This document shows, one piece after another, positions 33,978 to 42,918 of a stretch of DNA of 64,000 nucleotides. The notes under the pieces are model-generated. The model saw only the letters and a list, made by a program, of their open reading frames with translations, did not search any database and was not told where the DNA came from. Numbering within the stretch: the stretch's first letter is position 1; each line of letters begins with the position of its first letter. The stretch comes from Leadbetterella byssophila_A (GTDB taxonomy: Bacteria > Bacteroidota > Bacteroidia > Cytophagales > Spirosomataceae). Location of the stretch: assembly GCA_040394735.1 (NCBI GenBank), contig JBEBRR010000016.1, positions 1 through 64,000 on the forward strand, written 5' to 3'. A program made the position numbers and the translations under genes.

Positions 33978-34580
33978 TTAAAAATCTATCCTGCTCAGAA
34001 TACTTCTTCCCAACGTGATCTCATCGGTATATTCCAGGTCTCCACCTACCGGGATGCCCCGGGCTATAGTACTTACCTTCAGATCAAACTCCGACAGTTT
34101 CTTTTTGATATAAAACGCTGTGGTGTCGCCTTCCATTGTAGGGCTCAGCGCCAGGATCACTTCGGCTATCCCCGCATTGGCCGCTATACGGCTGACAAGA
34201 GATTCAATATTCAGCTGATTGGGGCCTATTCCCTGTACCGGGGAGATCACTCCGCCCAATACATGATATTTCCCGGTAAACTGACCTGTATTTTCAATGG
34301 CCAGTACATCTTTAGTGTCCTGCACCACCGCCAGAACAGCCGAATCACGCCGGTGCGAGCCGCATATCTGGCAAAGATCACTATCGGAAATATTGAAGCA
34401 TTCCCGGCAATAGGTGGTTTTCTCAATAAGGTTCACCAATGAGCGGCTGAGACCGTATGCCAGCGATTTATCCGCTTTTAACAGGTGCAGGGCCATCCGC
34501 AGCGCCGATTTCTTTCCGATGCCGGGGAGCTTAGCTATTTCCTGTACAGCCTCTTCTATAGTTCTCGACGGATAGTTCAA
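33978..34580 (-). CDS. recR: Recombination protein RecR
   Basis: RecR loads RecA at gaps as part of the RecFOR pathway. The 200-residue product has the helix-hairpin-helix (LPGIGKKSALRMALHLL), the zinc finger (CRECFNISDSDLCQICG), a Toprim domain (LAVVQDTKDVLAIENTG ... YHVLGGVISPVQGIGP) and the C-terminal Walker-like tail (ARGIPVGGDLEYTDEITLGRS). Length is typical. clpS lies 4 bases upstream on the same strand. Confidence 0.97.
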   Translation of the reverse strand: MNYPSRTIEEAVQEIAKLPGIGKKSALRMALHLLKADKSLAYGLSRSLVNLIEKTTYCRECFNISDSDLCQICGSHRRDSAVLAVVQDTKDVLAIENTGQFTGKYHVLGGVISPVQGIGPNQLNIESLVSRIAANAGIAEVILALSPTMEGDTTAFYIKKKLSEFDLKVSTIARGIPVGGDLEYTDEITLGRSILSRIDF

Positions 34581-34584
34581 GGTC

Positions 34585-34872
34585 TTATCTCAGTAATATT
34601 TCTGCAGAGATACCCCGGCCGGTGATGGCCTCACGGATCGGTGCCAGTTCTTCAAAATCCCCGTTTTTCACAGCGCATTTCCCTTTAAAATGAATGATCA
34701 GCGTACATTGTTCCGCCTGTTCAAAGGTATGACCGCAATATTCAATCAGGGTATCGATCACGTGGTCAAATGTATTTACATCATCGTTAAAAACGACCAA
34801 AGAGTATAATTTAACATCGTCCAGGATTACCTCTTCTTCCACATATACCTCCGGTGCCGGCGCTTGTCTCAT
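34585..34872 (-). CDS. clpS: ATP-dependent Clp protease adaptor ClpS
   Basis: ClpS delivers N-degron substrates to the ClpAP or ClpCP protease. The 95-residue product has the recognisable core LVVFNDDVNTFDHVIDTLIEYCGHTFEQAEQ, containing the N-end-rule pocket residues, and the conserved IHFKGKCAVKNG segment. It is followed closely by recR, so the pair is probably one operon from the -7 element at 34896-34903. Confidence 0.94.
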   Translation of the reverse strand: MRQAPAPEVYVEEEVILDDVKLYSLVVFNDDVNTFDHVIDTLIEYCGHTFEQAEQCTLIIHFKGKCAVKNGDFEELAPIREAITGRGISAEILLR

Positions 34873-34895
34873 AGGTTTACTTCTCTAACACTACT

Positions 34896-34903
34896 CAAAA
34901 ATA
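34896..34903 (-). promoter_or_regulatory. -7 promoter element for clpS-recR
   Basis: On the minus strand TATTTTTG matches TAnnTTTG, 23 bases before the clpS ATG. A TTG (34930-34928) lies about 24 bases further upstream, slightly outside the usual -33 spacing. Confidence 0.55.
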
Positions 34904-35058
34904 GAAAAATATCTTCTTTATTTTAACCAAATCCTTATCAAAATAGTTTCGGGGACCCTCTTTGGGGCTAAGGTGTTTAAAAAATAGGGAAACTGCAGGC
35001 GAGGTATGATTTATTTTCAGATATTTGTTTCCCGTAATCACCTTTTCAACCCTCATCT

Positions 35059-36525
35059 ATGAGTCCTTATTTAGCCCTGGGTATACTCTTCGTTTACTTT
35101 GCCATACTCATTATTATTTCTATACGAACTTCCAGAAACGCCGACTCCGGCTCTTTCTTCCTGGCCAATAAGGCGGCTCCCTGGTACCTGGTAGCCTTTG
35201 GAATGATCGGAACCAGTATATCCGGCGTTACCTTCGTATCGGTGCCCGGAAAAGTAGGCCTTGAAGGCTTCGGCTACTTCCAGATGGTTCTGGGCTTTGT
35301 GCTGGGCTACCTGTTTATCGGAACCGTGCTTATGCCGCTTTATTACCGGCTGAACCTGATTTCCATTTACCAGTTCTTTAATACACGATTCGGTTACTGG
35401 TCTTATAAAACAGGTTCTGCCATCTTCCTCATTTCCAGAACTATCGGGTCGGCGGTGCGGCTGTATGTGGCCGTAAGCGTATTGCAGATGGCTATCTTTA
35501 CGCCTATCGGGATTCCCTTTGAATTATCGGTGATCTTTACCATTCTGCTGATCTGGGTATATACTTTCAAAGGCGGTGTAAAAACCATCCTTATTACAGA
35601 TACCCTGCAGACTTTTTTCCTGATTGCCGCCCTCGTAACCACTATTTTCCTGATCAAAGGCCAGATGAACTGGGGACTGGGCGAAATGGTCCGCCAGATT
35701 TCTGATTCAGACTATTCCCGGATATTTCATTTTGACCAGGGCTGGGGCGATAAACAGAATTTCTTCAAGCTGTTTATCAGCGGTATGTTCATCACCATTG
35801 TCATGACCGGTATGGACCAGGATCTGATGCAGAAGAACCTTTCCTGCAAAAACATAGGTGAAGCCCAGAAAAACATGATGTGGTTTACTGTTACGCTGGT
35901 GGTGGTCAACCTCCTTTTCCTGAGCCTGGGTGCCATGCTCTTTATGTATGCCCATAAGGCCGGCATACAGGTTCCGGCCAACAGCGATGACTTCTACCCT
36001 ATGATGGCCCTGGATATTTTTAACAGCCCTGACTTCGGGCTGGCGGGAACCCTGGTAGGCATTACATTCCTGGTAGGTATCACTGCCGCCACGTATGCCA
36101 GCTCCGACTCCGCATTAACGGCGCTGACCACCGCATTCTCAGTAGACTTCATGAATGTGCAAAGCAAGACCGAAGAAGAGACTATCCGGATCAAAAACCG
36201 GGTGCATATCGGCTTTTCGGCCGTATTTGTAGTAGTGATCCTGGTTTTTCATGCCCTGAACAGCACAGACCTGATTACGGCTATCTACAAGATTGCAAGC
36301 TACACCTATGGTCCGCTGCTGGGCCTCTTTGCCTACGGTATATTCACGAAAAGGGCGGTGATAGATAAGGCTGTGCCTTATATCTGTCTGGCCGCCCCGG
36401 TGATCACGTATATCCTCGAGCAGGTGATCCAGAACACCACCGGCTATAAATTCGGGTTTGAGAATCTCCTGCTGAACGGACTGGTCACGATCATTGGCCT
36501 CGCCCTGTTCCACAAGAAGAGCTGA
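35059..36525 (+). CDS. Sodium/solute symporter (SSS family)
   Basis: This 488-residue inner-membrane protein has about 13 hydrophobic helices and the SSS fold. Features include PWYLVAFGMIGTSISGVTFVSVPG in the first helices, SISGVTF being a conserved substrate/Na site. Further features are RLYVAVSVLQM, FTFKGGVKTILITDTLQ-like coupling sequence (here YTFKGGVKTILITD) and SSDSALTALTTAFSVDF. Members import sugars, amino acids or nucleosides with Na+. The following SUMF1-like, oxidoreductase and ApbE genes run in the same direction with short gaps, so it probably imports a substrate linked to that set. Confidence 0.9.
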   Translation: MSPYLALGILFVYFAILIIISIRTSRNADSGSFFLANKAAPWYLVAFGMIGTSISGVTFVSVPGKVGLEGFGYFQMVLGFVLGYLFIGTVLMPLYYRLNLISIYQFFNTRFGYWSYKTGSAIFLISRTIGSAVRLYVAVSVLQMAIFTPIGIPFELSVIFTILLIWVYTFKGGVKTILITDTLQTFFLIAALVTTIFLIKGQMNWGLGEMVRQISDSDYSRIFHFDQGWGDKQNFFKLFISGMFITIVMTGMDQDLMQKNLSCKNIGEAQKNMMWFTVTLVVVNLLFLSLGAMLFMYAHKAGIQVPANSDDFYPMMALDIFNSPDFGLAGTLVGITFLVGITAATYASSDSALTALTTAFSVDFMNVQSKTEEETIRIKNRVHIGFSAVFVVVILVFHALNSTDLITAIYKIASYTYGPLLGLFAYGIFTKRAVIDKAVPYICLAAPVITYILEQVIQNTTGYKFGFENLLLNGLVTIIGLALFHKKS

Positions 36526-36564
36526 GTTTTTTTGTTATTTCGTTTTTTTGTTATTTTGCTGACT

Positions 36565-37509
36565 ATGTTACTTTCAAAATTCCGGTTTTATCTTTTTTTA
36601 CTTGTCACGTTTCAGGTTTCTGCCCAGCAGGATTTCAAAGCCTACAGGCAAAAGATAGAAGGTACCTCTCTTGCTTTTGATATGGCGGCGGTGCCCGGTG
36701 GCGGGTTTATCATGGGAAATAATAACGGCCATGAGGATGAAAAACCGGAACACAAGGTAGAGGTGAGCCCTTTCTGGATGAGTACCCACGAAGTTACCTG
36801 GGATCTTTTTGAGCTGTTCGTTTACAAGGACCTGGAAATCACACAGAGCACGGATAAAAGCGTACCTGCCCCGGTAGATGCTGTCACCCGGCCCAGCAAG
36901 CCTTATCTTGATATGACTTTCAGCATGGGCAAACAAGACTACCCTGCCCTGGCCATGACCCAGTACAACGCCATCCAGTTCTGCAAATGGCTTTATGCCC
37001 GCACAGGTGTTTTTTACCGCCTGCCTACCGAAGCCGAATGGGAGTTTGCTGCGAAACAGGGGCAGCTAAAAGGTGAGCTGAATGACTATTCCTGGAATAC
37101 CGGTAACAGCGGTAATACCACGCAGAAAGTGGGCACCAGGCTGCCCAACCAGTTCGGCATTTATGATCTTCTGGGCAATGCAGCTGAATGGACCTACGAC
37201 CAGTACAGTGCTGATTTCTATGCCGGCCTTGCGGGAAAAACGGCCAAAGATCCCGTGAATGTACCGGATAAGCTCTATCCGCACGTGGTACGGGGCGGTT
37301 CTTACCAGAGCGACCTCCGGTATCTGAGTCCCACTGCCCGTGATTACTCTGACCCGTCGTGGAAGCAGATCGACCCACAGATACCCAAAAGCAACTGGTG
37401 GCTGCCTGACGCACCGTTTGTGGGAATCCGGCTGGTAAGGCCTGTAAAAACACCTTCAAAAGAAGAAATTTCATTATATTACGATAAAGCACCTATAAAA
37501 GACTATTGA
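36565..37509 (+). CDS. SUMF1/FGE-fold (formylglycine-generating-enzyme-like) exported protein
   Basis: The 314-residue product has a signal peptide ending QVSAQ and a complete SUMF1 (C-type-lectin-like) fold: VPGGGFIMGNN, VEVSPFWMSTHEVTWDLF, YPALAMTQYNAIQFCKWL, RLPTEAEWEFAAKQG, GIYDLLGNAAEWTYDQY, VVRGGSYQ and FVGIRLVRP. The C-terminal Cys pair that true formylglycine-generating enzymes use is absent: the segment between RGGSYQ and VGIRLV has no Cys. It is therefore unlikely to activate sulfatases, and no sulfatase is nearby. Related folds serve structural or other catalytic roles. Three bases separate it from the oxidoreductase gene. The start is the ATG that opens the signal peptide; the frame extends upstream only through a T-rich run. 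Confidence 0.85.
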   Translation: MLLSKFRFYLFLLVTFQVSAQQDFKAYRQKIEGTSLAFDMAAVPGGGFIMGNNNGHEDEKPEHKVEVSPFWMSTHEVTWDLFELFVYKDLEITQSTDKSVPAPVDAVTRPSKPYLDMTFSMGKQDYPALAMTQYNAIQFCKWLYARTGVFYRLPTEAEWEFAAKQGQLKGELNDYSWNTGNSGNTTQKVGTRLPNQFGIYDLLGNAAEWTYDQYSADFYAGLAGKTAKDPVNVPDKLYPHVVRGGSYQSDLRYLSPTARDYSDPSWKQIDPQIPKSNWWLPDAPFVGIRLVRPVKTPSKEEISLYYDKAPIKDY

Positions 37510-37512
37510 ACT

Positions 37513-38826
37513 ATGAATGGACGCAGAGAATTTCTAAAGGCCTCCGCCATGCTATCCGGGGCCGCACTGGTGAACAGCCTGCCTTTTCAGAGTGTATATG
37601 CGGGCGGCAATGACGTTATCCGCGTAGCCGTGGTGGGTTGCGGCGGAAGGGGTACCGGTGCCGCTTTTGATGCACTGAGATCGGGCTTCAACCTCAAAAT
37701 TACCGCCTTGTGCGACGCTTTCAAGGATAATCTGGACAGGGCTCATGCCTCCCTGAAAGAAGCATTTAAGGAGAAGATTGATGTGCCCGACAGCCGTAAG
37801 TATGTAGGCTTCGAAGGCTATAAAAGTGCTATTGCAGATGCTGACGTGGTCATCCTGGCCACCTCTCCGGGTTTCCGGCCTATTCATTTTGAAGAAGCCG
37901 TACGCCAGGGCAAGCACATCTTTATGGAAAAGCCCGTAGCGGTAGATATTCCCGGTATAAGAAAGGTGCTGGCCGCCGCAGAAATTGCGAAGCAAAAGAA
38001 ACTGAATGTGGTGGTAGGGCTGCAGCGGCGATACCAGACCAACTACCGCGAAGCGATCAGGCGCATCCAGGACGGTGCTATTGGTGACGTGGTGGCTGGC
38101 CAGGTATACTGGAACTCCGGCGGTGTATGGGTAAGACCCCGCCAGCCCCAGCAAACCGAGATGGAATACCAGATGCGTAACTGGTATTATTTCAACTGGC
38201 TGTGCGGAGATCATATCGTGGAACAGCACGTGCACCAGCTGGATGTGGCCAACTGGGTGAAAGGTGCCTACCCGGTTTCTATCCAGGGTACAGGCAGCCG
38301 GGCACACCGTACCGGTAAAGAATACGGTGAGATTTATGACAATTTCTCTATTGAGATGACCTATGCCGACGGCTCGGTGATCTCCAGCCAGTGCGCTCAC
38401 TTCGAAGGGGCGGCTTCGCGGGTGGATGAAACTTTCCAGGCTACCAAAGGCCGGACCTATCTTTCAGCCAACGGCCAGGCCGTATTGTACGACTGGAAAG
38501 GAAACGTCATTTACCGGCATGATCCGAAAGGAAACCCGAACCCGTACCAGCAGGAGCATAAGGAGCTGTTTGCCGCCATTTCAAAAGGTGAGTATAAGTT
38601 TGACAATGCCGAGTACGGAGCGTACAGTACACTTACCGGGATTATCGGCCGGCTGGTCTGCTATACCGGAAAAGTGATCAAATGGGACAAGGCGCTGCAA
38701 TCGCAGATCAGCCTCATGCCGGATCGTTACGCATGGGACGCCCTGCCTAAAGTACTGCCTGGTGCTGACGGCTTCTATCCTGTGGCTGTTCCCGGAGTAA
38801 ATACTACCCAATACATTGAAGCATAG
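37513..38826 (+). CDS. Tat-exported Gfo/Idh/MocA family oxidoreductase
   Basis: The 437-residue product starts with a twin-arginine signal, GRREFLKASAMLSGAALVNS, so it is folded with its cofactor before export to the periplasm. The Rossmann motif follows (IRVAVVGCGGRGTGAA), then the family's EKPVAVD (catalytic Lys), a VVGLQRRYQTNY segment and the active-site GDHIVEQHVHQLDVANW. Periplasmic members with tightly bound NAD(H) act on sugars, for example in 3-keto-glycoside chemistry or as GH109-like glycosidases. The substrate is unknown. It lies between the SUMF1-like and ApbE genes and overlaps the latter. Confidence 0.88.
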   Translation: MNGRREFLKASAMLSGAALVNSLPFQSVYAGGNDVIRVAVVGCGGRGTGAAFDALRSGFNLKITALCDAFKDNLDRAHASLKEAFKEKIDVPDSRKYVGFEGYKSAIADADVVILATSPGFRPIHFEEAVRQGKHIFMEKPVAVDIPGIRKVLAAAEIAKQKKLNVVVGLQRRYQTNYREAIRRIQDGAIGDVVAGQVYWNSGGVWVRPRQPQQTEMEYQMRNWYYFNWLCGDHIVEQHVHQLDVANWVKGAYPVSIQGTGSRAHRTGKEYGEIYDNFSIEMTYADGSVISSQCAHFEGAASRVDETFQATKGRTYLSANGQAVLYDWKGNVIYRHDPKGNPNPYQQEHKELFAAISKGEYKFDNAEYGAYSTLTGIIGRLVCYTGKVIKWDKALQSQISLMPDRYAWDALPKVLPGADGFYPVAVPGVNTTQYIEA

Positions 38827-39739
38827 ACTGTTCCAGGCGATATTTCTCCTGATGGGAGGAATATCGCCTGTTTTTTCTCAAAAAATCCTGCAGGGATTTG
38901 CCCAGGGCACTTCTTACCGGATCCTGCTATATCCTGAAAACGCCACGATACAAAAATACCGGATCGACAGCGTTCTGAACGCCCTCGACTCCTCTCTCTC
39001 CCTCTATAAACCGTATTCCCTGATCAGCCGGTTCAATGCCCCGGAAACCCGGGAGATTATTATGGATGAGCATCTTCAAAAAGTAGTGCAGGCCTCTTTC
39101 CGCCATTGGAAAATCTCAAAAGGCCGGTTTGATATCACCGTGGGGCCATTGACCGAAATATACCGGTCGGCCCGGTCCAAAGGGCTTTCTTCTCCGCCGG
39201 AAGAGCAGATAACGGCTGCCCTGAAATATGTGGGAATGAGGAAGCTCAGGGTACGCGGAAAGCGACTGTCCAAAAAGCAGCCTGGTGTTAAAATAGATGT
39301 AGACGGCATAGCACAGGGTTACTCGGTAGATGTGCTGGCCGGGTTTCTTGAAGCCTGCAATATCCGGAATTACCTGGTGGAACTGGGCGGAGAAATAAAA
39401 ACACGCGGTACTCATCCTGATGGCAGAAAATTCAGGATTGCCGTGGAAAAGCCGGTTACCGTACATGACTCCCTGACCCTGGAATATGAAACGCTGGAAA
39501 TCTTCAATACGGCGGTGACTACTTCCGGGCTGATCCGGAAACATCATTTGCACCCTGCTACCGGCCGTCCCTTCAGCACCTCCGTACTTTCTGCCACGGT
39601 TTTTGCTGCCACAGCCATGGATGCCGATGCCATAGATAATTACATTATTGCCTTTCCTGAAGGCAGGGCCCCGAAACGGGCCAGAAAGGGGAAGGTGATT
39701 CTTGTAAGTGAAAAACGAAAAGCTAACAGTAAAAAGTGA
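38816..39739 (+). CDS. apbE: FAD:protein FMN transferase (ApbE family)
   Basis: ApbE covalently attaches FMN from FAD to Thr or Ser of periplasmic flavoproteins. The 307-residue product has a signal peptide (ISPVFSQ) and family motifs: QGTSYRILLY, LYKPYSLISRFN, GRFDITVGPL, KIDVDGIAQGYSVD, YLVELGGEIKTRG, TAVTTSG and HLHPATGRP, with the metal-site ATAMDADA. Its start is a TTG inside the end of the oxidoreductase gene (11-base overlap); the next in-frame Met would truncate the signal peptide. The C-terminal tail KANSKK* is written by a dispersed repeat. No obvious flavinylation target is encoded in the window. Confidence 0.88.
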   Translation: MKHRLFQAIFLLMGGISPVFSQKILQGFAQGTSYRILLYPENATIQKYRIDSVLNALDSSLSLYKPYSLISRFNAPETREIIMDEHLQKVVQASFRHWKISKGRFDITVGPLTEIYRSARSKGLSSPPEEQITAALKYVGMRKLRVRGKRLSKKQPGVKIDVDGIAQGYSVDVLAGFLEACNIRNYLVELGGEIKTRGTHPDGRKFRIAVEKPVTVHDSLTLEYETLEIFNTAVTTSGLIRKHHLHPATGRPFSTSVLSATVFAATAMDADAIDNYIIAFPEGRAPKRARKGKVILVSEKRKANSKK

Positions 39740-39785
39740 TGGGATATAAATAGCCAATGCCAAATGTTCCTTCACTTTTATCTTT
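39727..39785. repeat. Imperfect inverted repeat overlapping the apbE 3' end
   Basis: GTAAAAAGTGA near 39727-39740 pairs with TTCACTTTTATC near 39770-39782. The right arm is the same word as in the 12.1-12.2 kb inverted repeat. It covers the apbE stop and probably serves as its terminator. Confidence 0.5.
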
Positions 39786-39795
39786 CCACTCACTA

Positions 39796-39819
39796 AAAAT
39801 ACTGTCCAGACAGTATTTT
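39796..39819. promoter_or_regulatory. Palindromic operator upstream of the response-regulator gene
   Basis: A perfect 24-base inverted repeat (11-base arms, 2-base centre) with core TACTGTC-CA-GACAGTA. Two inverted heptamers spaced by two bases is the 7-2-7 arrangement bound by NarL-type regulators. A second copy with the same heptamers is at 44728-44747, ahead of the LytTR gene. It lies about 80 bases before the response regulator, so autoregulation is a natural reading. The binding protein is inferred. Confidence 0.7.
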
Positions 39820-39898
39820 ATTTCTGCCCTTAAAAATCCAAATTTGAAATTTAAACCGGAAATACTTTTCCCTCTTACTGACGGATATTTTGACCCCT

Positions 39899-40561
39899 AT
39901 GAAAGCTACACATATTCTGATAGCAGATGATCACCAGCTGGTGGCGGAAAGCCTGGGTTTGATGCTGCAAAATGAACCTCTTTTCCATATTCTCGGAATT
40001 GTAAATAACGGCTGGCAGGCGCTGGATTATGCCGGGAAAAATAAAGTGGATATTGTCATTGCCGATCTCCACATGCCTCTCCTGAACGGCCTGGAAATGG
40101 CCCAGAAAATGAAAGATATATCGCCGGAAACCAAAGTGATCATACTGACCATGAGTGAAGACTCCCGGCATATCCGCGAAGCATTATCAATGGATATTCA
40201 CGGGTATGTAATGAAAAGCGCCAAAAAGGCAGAACTTTTGTTATCGTTAAACACAGTAGCCCGCGGTCAAAAATATTTCAGTGACAACATAGCCAAAAAG
40301 CTGGCTGAGATTCCGTTTGATGGCAGTCCGGACGGTAAACTGGCCGTAAAGGATGTGCTGCCCGTTACCCGGCGGGAGCGGGAGATCATCCGCCTGATCG
40401 CTGAAGACCTGAGCAACGCGGAGATCGGAGAGCGTCTCCGGATTGCCCCTACCACCGTAGAAACCCACCGCAGAAATATGATGAAAAAGCTGGGTGTGAG
40501 CTCGGCGGTAGCCCTGGTACGGTGGGGAATGAAATACGGAATCATAAAAGAGGAAGAATAA
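39899..40561 (+). CDS. NarL/LuxR-type response regulator
   Basis: The 220-residue product has a receiver domain (ILIADDHQLVAESLGLML, phospho-acceptor Asp at 56 in VIADLHMPLLNG, Thr in IILTMSED, Lys in YVMKSAKK). A LuxR-type helix-turn-helix follows (TRREREIIRLIAEDLSNAEIGERLRIAPTTVETHRRNMMKKL). It should bind DNA as a dimer when phosphorylated. The cognate kinase is probably the HisKA_3-type sensor encoded just beyond, on the other strand. I preferred the ATG at 39899 to a TTG nine bases earlier. The palindrome upstream and its second copy near 44.7 kb are its likely targets. Confidence 0.92.
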   Translation: MKATHILIADDHQLVAESLGLMLQNEPLFHILGIVNNGWQALDYAGKNKVDIVIADLHMPLLNGLEMAQKMKDISPETKVIILTMSEDSRHIREALSMDIHGYVMKSAKKAELLLSLNTVARGQKYFSDNIAKKLAEIPFDGSPDGKLAVKDVLPVTRREREIIRLIAEDLSNAEIGERLRIAPTTVETHRRNMMKKLGVSSAVALVRWGMKYGIIKEEE

Positions 40562-40580
40562 CCTTATAACCTTACCCGAT

Positions 40581-40979
40581 ATGGAAACAACAGAGACACA
40601 AGCCCTGCGCGACCGGAATGAAGAAATCAAAATCCATTTTTTTAAATCTGAGGAAGATCCTTCCAAAAAAAGAATCCGGTTTTATCAGAACTTTCAGACG
40701 GACCGGGAAGCCTGTTATTTTGATCTGGCCGACGATGTCCCCCACCGCATTGTAAAAGATGATCCCGGCGCTACTGCCGGTAATCCGCTTACCCTGGTTC
40801 TCCGCATGACGGATCATGGCTATGCCGGGAGATTCCAGGTGATGGCGTTTGTTTCCGAAGATACCACCTATGCGCATCCGCCAACCACCATGATCAGGAT
40901 ACATTACGGTAATTCCGGCAAAGAGCTGGTAGGAAGAATTTTTGATAACAGCATTTTTTCCAGGCTCGATTTACCCTGA
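40581..40979 (+). CDS. Unknown 132-residue protein between response regulator and sensor kinase
   Basis: I do not recognise the family. There is no signal peptide or membrane helix. The sequence starts with a charged helix (LRDRNEEIKIHFFKSEED) and continues with beta-strand-like patterns (CYFDLADDVPHRIV, PLTLVLRMTDHGYAGRFQVMAFV, TMIRIHYGN). It follows the response regulator by 19 bases in the same direction, so it is likely co-transcribed, and ends 1 base before the convergent kinase gene. A role in signalling through this two-component pair is possible but unsupported. Confidence 0.6.
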   Translation: METTETQALRDRNEEIKIHFFKSEEDPSKKRIRFYQNFQTDREACYFDLADDVPHRIVKDDPGATAGNPLTLVLRMTDHGYAGRFQVMAFVSEDTTYAHPPTTMIRIHYGNSGKELVGRIFDNSIFSRLDLP

Positions 40980-40980
40980 A

Positions 40981-42918
40981 CTAAACCTTAATAATGAAAG
41001 AGTTATACTCCTTCCCGTTTATTATCGTTTTTTCCAGGCTTATTTTCCCCCTGATCAGCAACACCCGCTCTTCTATGTTTTTCATTCCCTTACCCCAACG
41101 GCTTTCTGTATAGGGGCTGCCCGGGGTATCGTCATGGTATCGGATCAGAACTTCCGAAGGGCCGGTTGACTCTGCTACCAGCAGAACCTCCTCTCCCCGG
41201 GAGTGTTTTAAGGTATTGGTGGTCAGCTCCATCAGAATATGGTAGATTTCAAATTCTTTTTTTCTTTCCAGGCCGGTATAGGAAGAAAAATCAGAAGCGA
41301 ATTTTATTTTCCCCGAACCGTTTACATTTAGGAATAAACGGGTAACGGCACCCGTAAGACCGTTTTTTTCAAATTCTTCCGGCAGCATATTGTGTGAAAT
41401 ATCCCTTACGGTCTTATAGGTTTCATCCAGAAGATCACGGATCTGCTCGTATTTCTTCGTGAACTCCGGCTCACTGGTTTCATGTTCCAGGTTACTGTAC
41501 AGCCATTTGACAGCCACCAGCTGGCTCCCCAGGTTATCATGCAACTCTGCCGCCACCCGCTTTCTCTCTATGGTCTGCCCTTTCACAATAGACTCCACCA
41601 GTTCATTGTTCAGCCGCACAAGATTTTTATTTGCCTCATCCAGCTTTCCGGTTTTTTCAATTACCCGCTGCTCCAGCCTGCGGTTGAAACCGGCCAGCTC
41701 CTCGTTCTGCTGCTGGATCATTTTTCGCTGGCGGGTAATTTTTCTCCTGCTGCCGAACAATAAAATCAGCAGCCCAAAAAGAATCAGGACAAAAGTCATC
41801 ATCATGTACTGAAGCCGCTCCTGCAGTTTAATTCTTTCGGACTGCCTCAGATTCTGTTCCCTGACAATGGAGTTCTCATATTCCATTCTAACCGCGAGTT
41901 CGGCCTTGTCCTGCTCCAGGGCATAATTCTTGTCTTTTACTTCCATGAAAACCTCGTGAAAGTATAAGGCGCTGTCAGGCTTCCCTTCTTCTTTATACAT
42001 TTTATACAACAGTTCAGAGACCGGTAACAGCACATTATCGTAATTTCCGCTTTTTGAGGTCATGAATGCTTCTCTACCCAGCCGCTTTGCTTCCGGTATC
42101 TTCTCTTTCCACAGGAAATAAAGTCTGGACAGTGAATAATAGATATCAATCCGCAGCCTCACATCCCCCGGAACTTCCTCTGACAGCTGAAGTGATTCCA
42201 AAAGATTTTTTTCCGCTTCCGGGTATTGTCCGAGGTAGGTATAGCAGACGCCTATTCCCTCATGAGCGCTGGCGGCCAGTGCCCTGATTTCCTTCAGCCG
42301 GGGCATATTACGCTTATATATTTCCAGCGCTTCCACGTACCGGCCCGCCTTCCTCAGGGTGTTCGCCTTATTATTCTGAACTATTGCATACTCCTTCCTC
42401 CCGTCGGGAATATTCTTCAGATACCTGATGGACCTGTCGTAGCAAATGAGAGCGGTATCCGTTTTATTCATATTGGCATACGTGTCGGCAACTCCCCGGT
42501 AAGCACCTCCTACCCGTAATGAATCTCCCATGGTCTCTGCCAGCTTCAGCGCCTGTAAATAGTAATTGAGCGCCAGAACATAAGTACCTTTCATCATATG
42601 ACATACGCCCAGGTAACTCAGGGTTCCCCATTTCTCCTTTTCACTTACTTTATCCAGTTTCAGGCATTTTTCAAAGTATATGATGGCGGAGTCCGGCATG
42701 CCCATCCTGTAATATTTCCGGCCTGTTTCATTCAGAATACGCATCTTTACCGTATCTTGAACAGCTGAACGATACAGGACTTTCAGTGAATCGTCTACAG
42801 ATGCAAACGAACCCGTACTAATCACCAGAAAAAATGATACAAGAACCGGTCTTAACCAAAGAAAACATTGGTTTCTACCTTTTTCTGAAGGACTTTCTGA
42901 ACATAAGCGAGTTTTCAA
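40981..42918 (-). CDS. TPR-containing sensor histidine kinase (HisKA_3 / NarX-like)
   Basis: The 645-residue product has an N-terminal hydrophobic export segment and a periplasmic region of TPR units (ALNYYLQALKLAETMGD, LGVCHMMKGTYVLALNYYL and others). A single transmembrane helix (MMTFVLILFGLLILLF) and a coiled coil come next. The HisKA_3 dimerisation domain follows with the phospho-acceptor His in ERKRVAAELHDNLGSQL (near residue 460), and the ATPase domain has ELTTNTLKHS and GKGMKNIEERV. This is the standard kinase type for NarL/LuxR regulators, so the response regulator about 0.4 kb beyond its 3' end is the likely partner. The only start giving a signal segment is a TTG, which makes its 5' end overlap the divergent kinase gene by 85 bases. 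Confidence 0.88.
   Translation of the reverse strand: MKTRLCSESPSEKGRNQCFLWLRPVLVSFFLVISTGSFASVDDSLKVLYRSAVQDTVKMRILNETGRKYYRMGMPDSAIIYFEKCLKLDKVSEKEKWGTLSYLGVCHMMKGTYVLALNYYLQALKLAETMGDSLRVGGAYRGVADTYANMNKTDTALICYDRSIRYLKNIPDGRKEYAIVQNNKANTLRKAGRYVEALEIYKRNMPRLKEIRALAASAHEGIGVCYTYLGQYPEAEKNLLESLQLSEEVPGDVRLRIDIYYSLSRLYFLWKEKIPEAKRLGREAFMTSKSGNYDNVLLPVSELLYKMYKEEGKPDSALYFHEVFMEVKDKNYALEQDKAELAVRMEYENSIVREQNLRQSERIKLQERLQYMMMTFVLILFGLLILLFGSRRKITRQRKMIQQQNEELAGFNRRLEQRVIEKTGKLDEANKNLVRLNNELVESIVKGQTIERKRVAAELHDNLGSQLVAVKWLYSNLEHETSEPEFTKKYEQIRDLLDETYKTVRDISHNMLPEEFEKNGLTGAVTRLFLNVNGSGKIKFASDFSSYTGLERKKEFEIYHILMELTTNTLKHSRGEEVLLVAESTGPSEVLIRYHDDTPGSPYTESRWGKGMKNIEERVLLIRGKISLEKTIINGKEYNSFIIKV

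Noticed and set aside
36565..37509. Calling the SUMF1-fold protein an active formylglycine-generating enzyme
   Set aside because: The C-terminal catalytic Cys pair is missing and no sulfatase is nearby.
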